In this document: positions 45,407 through 53,097 of the stretch, one piece after another | Layout: each line of letters opens with the position of its first letter | How positions within the stretch are numbered: the stretch's first letter is position 1 | Assembly (NCBI GenBank): GCA_048270225.1 | Contig: JBLWTG010000002.1 | Span: forward strand, 515,456 to 579,455 | DNA length: 64,000 bases | From: Allopusillimonas sp048270225 | Lineage (GTDB): Bacteria; Pseudomonadota; Gammaproteobacteria; Burkholderiales; Burkholderiaceae_B | Direction: 5' to 3' | Position numbers and translations under genes: made by a program | Notes under the pieces: generated by a model | Seen by the model: only the letters and a program-made list of their open reading frames with translations | Told to the model about the DNA's origin: nothing | Databases searched by the model: none

Positions 45407-46180
45407 TTAGGCCTGTGTGCTGGTTTTAACATAAGGGATGGCTTGATCAATCGTGTCCCAGATAAATCGACCTGTCGACACGCGTTGCTCTTCTGCAATA
45501 TGCGACACCAAGCCCGCCGCGCGCGAGATCACGGCAAACCCGCGCATCAACTGCCTCGGCACGCCGATCTCACCTAACAATGCCGCAACGGCCCCGGTTG
45601 CGTTGATGGTAATGTGCTTGCCATACACATCGTCAATGGCCGTGCTCAATGCCTGCAACGCGCTTATGTATCGCTGGTCCAGTTCACTTTCCGCCCGGCC
45701 CAGGGCCAGCAGCTTGATGGAGCGCGGATCATCGGGCTTGTGCAGATGATGGCCGAAACCTGGAAGATGGCCGCGCGATGCCTTGAAGGACATGGCGATT
45801 TCCTTGGCCTCCTGGTCTGGATCTCCGCTCGCGAGGATACGCTCCAGCAAACCTGCACAGTTTTCCATGGTGCCCACGAACTGGCTGCCCACCGCAAGAA
45901 TGCCTGCCGATACCGCTCCTTGCAGGTTTTCTGGGGCGCTCATGTAGATCAGGCGCGAGGCAATCGCACTGGGTGTCAGGCCGTGCTCCATGAGCGTAAT
46001 CAGCACCGCGTCAATGATTCTCAAGTCCACTGAACGCGGCCTGCGCCCCATGATCTGGGTGAACATGACATCCGTAAACGTGCGCTCTCCGATCAGATCA
46101 TTGACCAGGTCCTGGTCCCGATAATTCATGCCAGTCAGTGAATGCGCACACAGTTCGGTGACAGGGGGTGTCGAAGTCAT
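45407..46180 (-). CDS. Citryl-CoA-lyase / citrate-synthase-like protein, short form
   Basis: 257-residue protein of the citrate synthase superfamily, the size of citryl-CoA lyases and of the ATP-citrate lyase C-terminal domain, not of full citrate synthase. Motifs are GLTPSAIASRLIY, GSQFVGTMENC (residues 98-108), PGFGHHLHKPDDPR with His144 matching the CoA-site histidine, and INATGAVAALLGEIGVP. By hand alignment the catalytic Asp in the NVDG-like motif of citrate synthase and ATP-citrate lyase is Thr195 here. Lyase, synthase or altered activity on a citramalyl- or malyl-like CoA ester are all possible. AAGGAGAG precedes the ATG. Confidence 0.8.
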   Translation of the reverse strand: MTSTPPVTELCAHSLTGMNYRDQDLVNDLIGERTFTDVMFTQIMGRRPRSVDLRIIDAVLITLMEHGLTPSAIASRLIYMSAPENLQGAVSAGILAVGSQFVGTMENCAGLLERILASGDPDQEAKEIAMSFKASRGHLPGFGHHLHKPDDPRSIKLLALGRAESELDQRYISALQALSTAIDDVYGKHITINATGAVAALLGEIGVPRQLMRGFAVISRAAGLVSHIAEEQRVSTGRFIWDTIDQAIPYVKTSTQA

Positions 46181-46210
46181 ATTGTCTCTCCTTGTTCAAT
46201 CGTCGATACG

Positions 46211-47701
46211 TTATTGGGCAGGCTCAGCCAGTAACTTCTCCCGGATGGCCATCTTGAGCACCTTGCCTACTGGGGACCTAGGCAGGCTCTCGTAGAAATG
46301 AATTCGCTTGGGGGCCTGTACGGGGCCGAGAAGTTCGCGCACAAATGCCTTCAGTGCGTCCTCGTCAGCGGTCTGCCCCACCTTAAGCTGCACCGCCGCA
46401 TTCACGGCCTCCCCCCACTTGCTGTCCGGCAAACCGAAGACTGATGCCTCGTGTACGGCAGGATGGCGAGACAGCGCACCTTCAACATCGACAGGATAGA
46501 CATTGAAGCCTCCTGTGATGATGACGTCGCGCAGCCTGTCTTTAATGTAGAGAAATCCCTCTTCATCCATGTAGCCGATATCCCCGGTATGCAAACGTCC
46601 TTGCTTGATGGTTTCAGCCGTTTTCCCCGGAAGCTTCCAATACCCGCTCATGACCAGATCGCCCTGTATAGTGACTTCACCGACTTCTCCCGCAGGCAAT
46701 AGCGTTCCGTCCGGCGACACAATAGCAACATCCGAATACCACGTTGCGCGACCGGCAGAAGCGCGATAGCGGGGATCGGCCAGCTCCTGCGGACGCAATA
46801 GCGTGGCGATTTGCGGCGCCTCCGTCTGGCCATAAGTGGTAGCAATGACCGGACCGAAGAAGTCTTGGGCCATTTCGATTTTTTCCGGCGGCATAGGCGC
46901 GCCGCCGTAGATCAGCAAGCGTAGATCGGGAAACTGTTCCCGGCTGGCATCTGGCTCCGCCATGACTTTATAAATAAGCGTTGGCGGCATGAAGGTCATG
47001 GTTCCCCGCAGCGCCGAAAAAGCATGCAGAAGGTCTCGCGCACCGCTCGAAGCACACAGCAACAATGCCGCCCCTTGCGCCAGCAACGGTAGTATGTAGG
47101 TTCCGGTGCCATGACTGATCGGCGCACACACCACGAACTTGTCCTGCTGGGTGATATTCCATCCGCCAATCTGATTCACAATGCCGGCCATCCAGGCCCG
47201 ACAAGGCTGCATGACCCCCTTGGGCAAGCCGGTGGTACCTCCCGTGAACTTGATCGCCTGAGTATCGTCGCGGCCGCGCAGATGCTTGACGGGAGCGCGA
47301 CCCGTATGTTGCCGGATCAACGCAGGGAAGTCCCGAAAATGCAGCTTGTCTTTCTCTGCGCCAGGAATAAGCGCATCGCCCGAATCATCGACCAGCACGA
47401 ACGCAGGCGTGACAGCCTCAAGTATCCGCTGTAGCTCCGGTGTCGTACTGCGATAATTCAAGGGCACCCATACTTGGCCTGCGGCCATGATGGCCAGCAT
47501 GCCGACAATATATTCAGGTGCATTGCCCGCGCACATTGCAATAGGCGAACCTGGCTCGGACACCCTGTCCTGCAGGACGCAGGCCAGAGCGTCGACGGCC
47601 CGACCCAGTTCGGCATAGGTGATAGGCCCGGCCGGGCTTTCAATGGCAATGTTATCGGGATACAGCTTTACAGCCCGGTACAGAAAATCTATCGGTAGCA
47701 T
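46211..47701 (-). CDS. AMP-forming acyl-CoA ligase
   Basis: 496-residue ANL-superfamily enzyme. It shows IKFTGGTTGLPKGVM, TYGQTEAPQI, the GRLHTGDIGYMDEEGFLYI motif, DRLRDVIITGGFNVYPVDVE and the catalytic Lys in RSPVGKVLK. It is of the short-to-aromatic acid ligase size rather than the FadD size. In its operon it probably forms the CoA thioester of the acid bound by the Bug protein. It lies 30 bp upstream of the citryl-CoA-lyase-like gene. Its own ribosome-binding site is weak. Confidence 0.92.
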   Translation of the reverse strand: MLPIDFLYRAVKLYPDNIAIESPAGPITYAELGRAVDALACVLQDRVSEPGSPIAMCAGNAPEYIVGMLAIMAAGQVWVPLNYRSTTPELQRILEAVTPAFVLVDDSGDALIPGAEKDKLHFRDFPALIRQHTGRAPVKHLRGRDDTQAIKFTGGTTGLPKGVMQPCRAWMAGIVNQIGGWNITQQDKFVVCAPISHGTGTYILPLLAQGAALLLCASSGARDLLHAFSALRGTMTFMPPTLIYKVMAEPDASREQFPDLRLLIYGGAPMPPEKIEMAQDFFGPVIATTYGQTEAPQIATLLRPQELADPRYRASAGRATWYSDVAIVSPDGTLLPAGEVGEVTIQGDLVMSGYWKLPGKTAETIKQGRLHTGDIGYMDEEGFLYIKDRLRDVIITGGFNVYPVDVEGALSRHPAVHEASVFGLPDSKWGEAVNAAVQLKVGQTADEDALKAFVRELLGPVQAPKRIHFYESLPRSPVGKVLKMAIREKLLAEPAQ

Positions 47702-47808
47702 GAGTCTATGCCAAAAGAATGTATGGATTAAACAATCCGGAGCGTGGCGCCGCGCTGCGACCTGAGTCGACGGTCATCCGCATGCCTCGCCGCCACTCGC
47801 CCGGTACT

Positions 47809-48795
47809 TTAGTTTGCCGAGAGATGGGCCTGACTGACAACCTTGGCCCATTTCTCAATTTCCGCTTCGGTGTAGGCCTTTGCCTGAGCTGGCGAGTTGG
47901 GTGCCTCAGGTGCGACAAAGCCGCTTTTTGCAAACGTTTCGACAACCTCAGGAGATTTCAGCGCAATGTTCAGCGCCTTGTTGAGCGTCGTGATGACAGG
48001 GGCAGGCGTGCCTGCCGGAACAGATAGCCCAAACCAGGACTGAACGACAAAATCCTTTACCCCCGCCTCAGCAAACGTGAGTACCTCCGGCAATGTGGGC
48101 ACGCGTGACCTCGTTGTCGTGGCCACGGGGCGCAGCGTTCCAGCCTTGATATGAGCGATGGACGAGGGCAGGTTATCGAACATGGAATCAACCTGTCCGC
48201 CCAACAGATCCGCCACGGCCGGTCCACTGCCTCGATAAGGGACATGCAGAATGTCTGTTCCCGTCCGCAATTTGAAAAGCTCGCATGACATATGAATCGA
48301 CGATCCAATGCCTGACGATGCGCAAGTCAGTTTGCCCGGATTGGCTTTAGCGTACGCAATGTATTCGCTGACCGTCTTGATGGGCAGCTTGGGGTTGACC
48401 ACGAGCACGTTAGGAATGCTGGCCATCAGGCCAACGGGCGCAAAGTCGTTCAAAAAATCGTAGTTCAGATTTTTATAGAGCGCGCGATTGATTGTGTTGG
48501 CAATGGTGCCTACATAGAGGGTGTAGCCATCTTTCTTTGCCCTGGTCACATACTCGGCGCCGATATTGCTGTTGGCGCCCGCCTTGTTTTCGACGATGAC
48601 CGTCTGGCCCAGCTCCGACGCCAGGGACTTCGCCACCACGCGCGCCAGAATATCTGTTGCGCCGCCCGCCGCATAGCCAACAACAATAGTGACCGGCCTT
48701 TCCGGATAAGCCGCCATCGCCGGTGGCGACAACAGTACAGCGGCCATGCCGGCAGCACCCAACGCGGCCCACGCACTCCTAATTGTTCTTTTCAT
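47809..48795 (-). CDS. Tripartite tricarboxylate transporter (Bug family) substrate-binding protein
   Basis: 328-residue periplasmic receptor. The signal peptide (MKRTIRSAWAALGAAGMAAV, cleavage near AMA-AY) precedes YPERPVTIVVGYAAGGATDILAR and VENKAGANSNIGAEY. The start at 48795 has GGAGAC directly upstream. No TctAB permease genes are close. First gene of the operon under the IclR-type dyads, so its ligand is likely the inducer or its precursor. Confidence 0.94.
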   Translation of the reverse strand: MKRTIRSAWAALGAAGMAAVLLSPPAMAAYPERPVTIVVGYAAGGATDILARVVAKSLASELGQTVIVENKAGANSNIGAEYVTRAKKDGYTLYVGTIANTINRALYKNLNYDFLNDFAPVGLMASIPNVLVVNPKLPIKTVSEYIAYAKANPGKLTCASSGIGSSIHMSCELFKLRTGTDILHVPYRGSGPAVADLLGGQVDSMFDNLPSSIAHIKAGTLRPVATTTRSRVPTLPEVLTFAEAGVKDFVVQSWFGLSVPAGTPAPVITTLNKALNIALKSPEVVETFAKSGFVAPEAPNSPAQAKAYTEAEIEKWAKVVSQAHLSAN

Positions 48796-48807
48796 GAAAT
48801 GTCTCCT

Positions 48808-48826
48808 TTGTCTATAATTTGGACAA
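48808..48826. promoter_or_regulatory. IclR-type operator 1
   Basis: Palindrome TTGTC with GACAA around TATAATTTG; the core TGTCTA-TAATT-TGGACA contains an exact TATAAT. It lies 13 bp before the Bug ATG, overlapping its likely leader or promoter. Confidence 0.65.
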
Positions 48827-48884
48827 TTATTATCAATCGCTTCAAGCAAGCTTATAAGTGCTTGCCGATACCTACAAGCAACTA

Positions 48885-48901
48885 TGTCTATAATTTAGAC
48901 A
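48885..48901. promoter_or_regulatory. IclR-type operator 2
   Basis: TGTCTA-TAATT-TAGACA is a perfect 6-5-6 palindrome and repeats operator 1 with one change, 76 bp away centre to centre. It ends 12 bp before the iclR ATG. The pair is likely bound by the IclR protein for divergent control. Confidence 0.68.
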
Positions 48902-48913
48902 AGGAGGTCCATC

Positions 48914-49711
48914 ATGGCAGGATCTGGCCCACAGGCCCCAGGGCCCAAAACCTTTGCCCGTGGATTGCAAATCATGGATGTGCTGTGCCAGGCTGGAGAA
49001 GAAGGCCTCAAGATCACCGACATTGCAGCACTGACGCATATCCACCGGCCGACGGTGTACCGATTTCTAGACGTCCTGATCGAACAAGGCTATGCCATTC
49101 AGTCTGCCACGCCGCGCAGATACGTATTCAACTACGAACGACTTGCCCGTCGTGCGGGTCTGGCCGATGCGATAGAAAAGCTCAAACCCGTGCTGCAACG
49201 GATCTGCGCCCAAACCGGCGACTCTTGTTTTCTGGTGCGCCGCGATGGCGCAAACTCTCTTTGCGTCCACCGCGAGGTGGGCTCATATCCCGTACAGGTG
49301 CTCGCTGTCACCATCGGCCATCGCCAGCCCCTGGGCGTCGGCGCAGCGGGATTGGCCCTATTGTCCAATCTGAGCACCGACGATATAGAACAGGTGCTAG
49401 CCTCCAGCCGAGACGAGCTGCCCCACTATGGGGGCATGACCGAAGACAATATGCGCCGGCTGATCCGCACCACCCAGGAACGCGGATGGTCAGCCGTAGG
49501 CAATGCTGCAGTACCAGGCGTACTGGGTGTCGGGCTACCCATATTGCGCCCCGGCGGACAGCCCATCTTCGCAGTAAGCGTATCCAGCATCCTGGACCGC
49601 ATGCCGCTCGCGCGACAACGCTTTATCGTCGATGTAATACGCAAAGAGCTGGAGCAGCATCAGGGCAGCTCATCGGCAAATTCTGACCCGCCCCTCCGCC
49701 AGTCGGCATGA
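48914..49711 (+). CDS. IclR-family transcriptional regulator
   Basis: 265-residue regulator with an N-terminal winged helix (FARGLQIMDVLCQAGEEGLK, then ITDIAALTHIHRPTVYRFLD) and a C-terminal effector domain (GVGAAGLALLSNLS, GMTEDNMRRLI, AVSVSSILDRM). AAGGAGG gives a strong ribosome-binding site. It is divergent from the Bug-ligase-lyase-SDR operon and two matching palindromes lie between, so it most likely controls that operon and itself. Confidence 0.93.
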   Translation: MAGSGPQAPGPKTFARGLQIMDVLCQAGEEGLKITDIAALTHIHRPTVYRFLDVLIEQGYAIQSATPRRYVFNYERLARRAGLADAIEKLKPVLQRICAQTGDSCFLVRRDGANSLCVHREVGSYPVQVLAVTIGHRQPLGVGAAGLALLSNLSTDDIEQVLASSRDELPHYGGMTEDNMRRLIRTTQERGWSAVGNAAVPGVLGVGLPILRPGGQPIFAVSVSSILDRMPLARQRFIVDVIRKELEQHQGSSSANSDPPLRQSA

Positions 49712-49803
49712 CCAACAGGCGCATTCCTCTCTGAAAAAAAGCCGGCCCACAAAATAGCCCGCGGTATGGACTATCACTGTATGGAATCCGGCGAAACACA
49801 CCA

Positions 49804-50952
49804 CTAAAGCGTACGGACACTCATCAATGCAGCGATCAACAGCGCAACTGCTGCTGCCGTAAGCGAGCTGGTAAAGCCGGGCTTAATGGAGAATAGGGCA
49901 TTGGCCACGATGGGGCCGGCGATCTGGCCAAGCCCATAGACCAACGTCATGGTCGCCATCAGCGTGCTGCTGGTCTGCCGCGCCACCCGTTGAGCTGCGG
50001 GCATGGCGATGGTGACCGTTCCCATGAACGTTCCTCCCACAAGCAAAGCGCTCAGCAAATACCCCGCGGTAGAAGGCGCCAGGGCCGGCAACATCACGCC
50101 CAGCGCCTGCACCGCCAGGTTCACGGCGAGCGAGATCCGTGTCCCCAGGCGCGCCTGCAAACGATGCCAGAGAAAACAGGACGGCACCGCTCCAAGTCCG
50201 AACACCGCCCACACATGGGCGGAATCGACATCGGGAAGCGCTGTCTTGACCAGTAGCGGCAGATAGGTCGCAGTGATGATGTAGCCAAAGCCTGCCAGGC
50301 CGTAGATCACGACCAGCGGTAGCGGCCTGACGGCAGACGTGGCAAGCGGCGCGGCCATGTGCGACGGTGCCTCGGCAGGCGGAGCGCTCCGGACCAGGCC
50401 CGGGGCTGCCGCCAGCCCGATGATCAGGCTGGACACCCCAAGCAGCAGCCAAAGCCCCGGACTGTGCAGACCCGCGTGCACGCCCACGACCAGCAGTTCC
50501 GCCGACAGCGCGATGCCTATTCCGACTCCCGCATACAACAGCGGCGCGCGATGCATTTGCCTGCGATGCTCCAGCAACCAGAGCGACGCCGCCACCATCG
50601 CCAGCGCGCTGAAAACCCCTGCAATGCCCCGGACAACAATGATCAGCGACGTTGCCTGGACCAGTGCCAGAATGGCCAGGCAGAGCGCTGTACCCGCCGT
50701 CGACACGACGCACAGGCGATTCGCGCTGTGCGCGCGTATCCGAACCGCCAGCAGTGCTCCCAGCAAATACCCGGCGTAGTTGGCCGAAGCAGCCAGACTA
50801 CCTCCGTGCAGATCCAGCAGGCCTTCGGTCACCATATGCGGGTAGATGGCAGTAAACGCAAAACGGCCAAAGCCCATGCCTACTGCCATGACCAACGCAG
50901 CATCAAGTGCTGACCGCAAGCCAGTGTCGGATTCTCTGCCTGCGCGCGTCAT
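49804..50952 (-). CDS. YbfB/YjiJ family MFS transporter
   Basis: 382-residue membrane protein with about twelve hydrophobic segments. The N-terminus ALDAALVMAVGMGFGRFAFT, then YPHMVTEGLL, AASANYAGYLLGAL and GIAGVFSALAMVAASLWLLE, matches the YbfB/YjiJ subgroup of the major facilitator superfamily. The substrate is unknown. Its ATG overlaps the lysR stop by 4 bp, so it forms an operon with that regulator. Confidence 0.87.
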   Translation of the reverse strand: MTRAGRESDTGLRSALDAALVMAVGMGFGRFAFTAIYPHMVTEGLLDLHGGSLAASANYAGYLLGALLAVRIRAHSANRLCVVSTAGTALCLAILALVQATSLIIVVRGIAGVFSALAMVAASLWLLEHRRQMHRAPLLYAGVGIGIALSAELLVVGVHAGLHSPGLWLLLGVSSLIIGLAAAPGLVRSAPPAEAPSHMAAPLATSAVRPLPLVVIYGLAGFGYIITATYLPLLVKTALPDVDSAHVWAVFGLGAVPSCFLWHRLQARLGTRISLAVNLAVQALGVMLPALAPSTAGYLLSALLVGGTFMGTVTIAMPAAQRVARQTSSTLMATMTLVYGLGQIAGPIVANALFSIKPGFTSSLTAAAVALLIAALMSVRTL

Positions 50953-51833
50953 GGTTGCTCTTCCCCGATCTGCTCAAGCAGATGCTCGAAGGCAGGCACG
51001 TCGTACCCCGTGCGCCACAGCAGGCAGGTGTCGATCTGGCCGGCCGCCAGCGTCTTCAGGCCCGGCGGGACGCTGGCTAGTTCCAGGACGCTTCTCGGCA
51101 AGAGCGTAACGCATGCGCCGGCCGCCACGCAGGCGATCATGGCATGGTAAGAGCCCATCTCCTGCACCTTCCATTCCGGGTCGCCGGCAATATCCAGCTG
51201 CTCCTCGGCAATGGCGCGATAGGTGCAGCCCTGCCTGAAGGCGGCCAGCGATCGGGTGCGCACCTGTGCAGCCGCCTGAACTCCGGTTTCAGTCGCGGGC
51301 AGCAACAGCAGGAGCTCTTCCCGCCATACGGGCTTCATGGACAGACCCAATGCTGCCAAGGCCTCATCTTCCGCCAGGGCCGGCGGCAGCGCCGCAAACG
51401 CGCAGTCCAAGCCACCCTTGCGCAGTTGCTCAAGCAAGGATCTGGAGGGTCCGGTGCTGACCTCCAGACGTGTCGCCGGAAAATGCGTGTGATAGGCTGC
51501 CAGCAGGGCAGGCATCCGACTGGCAGCCGTGCTCTCCATGCAGCCAATATGAAGCACGCCGCCCTCGGCCCCGCCCGTCACCACATGCCTGGCCTCTTCT
51601 TCCAACGCCAGCATCCGCCGGGCGTAATCCAGAAACCGCTCGCCGGCCATGGACAGCGCCATGCGCTTTCCCGTCCGCACAAACAGCGCTACGCCCATAT
51701 CCGCCTCCAATTGCTGAATGCGCGTGGTGACATTGGACGGTGCCCGGCCAAGCCTGGCCGATGCGTGTGTAATGCTCAGTTCAGCGGCAACCGCCCTGAA
51801 AATTCTCAATGATTCCAGATCCACCTTAATCAT
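50949..51833 (-). CDS. LysR-family transcriptional regulator
   Basis: 294-residue LTTR. Helix-turn-helix: LESLRIFRAVAAELSITHAS, ARLGRAPSNVTTRIQQLEAD; the effector domain starts at VLHIGCMESTAASRMP. I start it at the ATG 51833. A longer frame begins with TTG at 51875 but would run through the operator-like dyad at 51862-51880. It is divergent from the nitronate monooxygenase gene and co-transcribed with the MFS gene, so it probably regulates both. Confidence 0.9.
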   Translation of the reverse strand: MIKVDLESLRIFRAVAAELSITHASARLGRAPSNVTTRIQQLEADMGVALFVRTGKRMALSMAGERFLDYARRMLALEEEARHVVTGGAEGGVLHIGCMESTAASRMPALLAAYHTHFPATRLEVSTGPSRSLLEQLRKGGLDCAFAALPPALAEDEALAALGLSMKPVWREELLLLLPATETGVQAAAQVRTRSLAAFRQGCTYRAIAEEQLDIAGDPEWKVQEMGSYHAMIACVAAGACVTLLPRSVLELASVPPGLKTLAAGQIDTCLLWRTGYDVPAFEHLLEQIGEEQP

Positions 51834-51861
51834 TCCCAATTTATGAACGATAATATTATTG

Positions 51862-51880
51862 TATTCCTTAACCAAGAATA
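51862..51880. promoter_or_regulatory. LysR-type operator between lysR and the nitronate monooxygenase gene
   Basis: TATTC and GAATA are separated by 9 bp, giving a T-N11-A dyad in an AT-rich stretch between the divergent genes. It is the only clear dyad in this 93-bp gap. Confidence 0.5.
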
Positions 51881-51926
51881 TTAGAATGGGCTGTATTCAC
51901 TCCCTTTCCCGCTACAAGGAATTGTC

Positions 51927-52997
51927 ATGCAAGGCTTCGGCCCCTTTCTCTCGCAACTCGGCATTCACCCCATCATTCAGGCACCCATGGCCGGGGTGTC
52001 CACACCTCAGCTGGCAGCCGCTGTTTCCAATGCCGGCGCCCTGGGTTCATTGGGCATGGGTTCCAGTACCCCTGAGCAGGCGCGCCGGATGATAGATGAA
52101 ACACGCGCGCTGACAAGCCGGCCCTTCAACGTGAACGTCTTCTGCCATGCGCCGGCTGTGCGCGATGCACAACGCGAAGCAGCCTGGCTGCGGCATCTTG
52201 AGCCGCTGTTCCTGGAGTGCGGCGCCAAGCCTCCCACTTCCCTGGAAGAGCACTACAAAAGTTTTCTCGCCGACGATGAATGGTTTGACCTGCTGATCGA
52301 GAAGCGGCCCGCCGTCGTCAGTTTTCATTTCGGCCTGCCTCCGCGGGACCGCATTGCGGCGCTGCGCGCCGCAGGCATCTGCACACTGGCCACCGCCACG
52401 AGCCTGCGCGAAGCTCAAGACATCGAGGCCGCAGGGATCGACGCCATTGTTGCGCAGGGCATCGAAGCCGGCGGACATCGCGGCATGTTCGATCCCGATG
52501 TCCTCGACGAAAAACTGAGTACCTCCGTGCTGGTCAGGCTGCTGGTGCAGCGCACCTCCCTGCCGATCATCGCCGCCGGGGGCATCATGGACGGACAAGG
52601 CATCAGGGCGGCGCTTGAACTCGGCGCCGTCGCCGCGCAACTGGGAACCGCCTTTGTCCTGTGTCCCGAATCAAGCGCCAATCCTGGCTACCGCGATGCC
52701 CTGAAGAGTGAACGCGCGACGAGGACACGGCTTTCGGACACGCTCTCCGGTCGGCCGGCACGCGGCATTCTCAACCGCTACATCACGTTCTGCGAAGCAC
52801 AGGGCAGCCCGGTGCCAGCAGCCTACCCCGTAAACTACGACGCAGCCAAACAGTTGTTCGCTGCCGCCGCAAAGCAGGGTAAGGTCGACTTCGGCGCGCA
52901 CTGGGCCGGCCAGGGCGCTGCACTGGCGCGCGAGCTTCCGGCACAAGCACTCGTTTCGGCACTGGTGAGCGAACTGGCCCCCGATCAGCCCCTGTAG
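51927..52997 (+). CDS. Nitronate monooxygenase family protein (FMN)
   Basis: 356-residue TIM-barrel FMN enzyme of the 2-nitropropane dioxygenase family. It shows IQAPMAGVSTPQLAAAVSNA, GALGSLGMGS, VVSFHFGLPP, the ATSLREAQDIEAAGIDAIVAQG segment, EAGGHRGMF with the active-site His, and PIIAAGGIMDGQGI. The family detoxifies alkyl nitronates such as propionate 3-nitronate; some members have other roles. CAAGGAATTG precedes the ATG. It is divergent from the LysR-MFS pair. Confidence 0.92.
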   Translation: MQGFGPFLSQLGIHPIIQAPMAGVSTPQLAAAVSNAGALGSLGMGSSTPEQARRMIDETRALTSRPFNVNVFCHAPAVRDAQREAAWLRHLEPLFLECGAKPPTSLEEHYKSFLADDEWFDLLIEKRPAVVSFHFGLPPRDRIAALRAAGICTLATATSLREAQDIEAAGIDAIVAQGIEAGGHRGMFDPDVLDEKLSTSVLVRLLVQRTSLPIIAAGGIMDGQGIRAALELGAVAAQLGTAFVLCPESSANPGYRDALKSERATRTRLSDTLSGRPARGILNRYITFCEAQGSPVPAAYPVNYDAAKQLFAAAAKQGKVDFGAHWAGQGAALARELPAQALVSALVSELAPDQPL

Positions 52998-53097
52998 CAC
53001 TCATGCCGCTGAGGGGTTGAACGCGTCGGGTCATCCCCGTCGCGCCCCCGGCAACGAACAGCTAAACTCTGCCGGACCTGGCGCTCAGGGACCCGCG

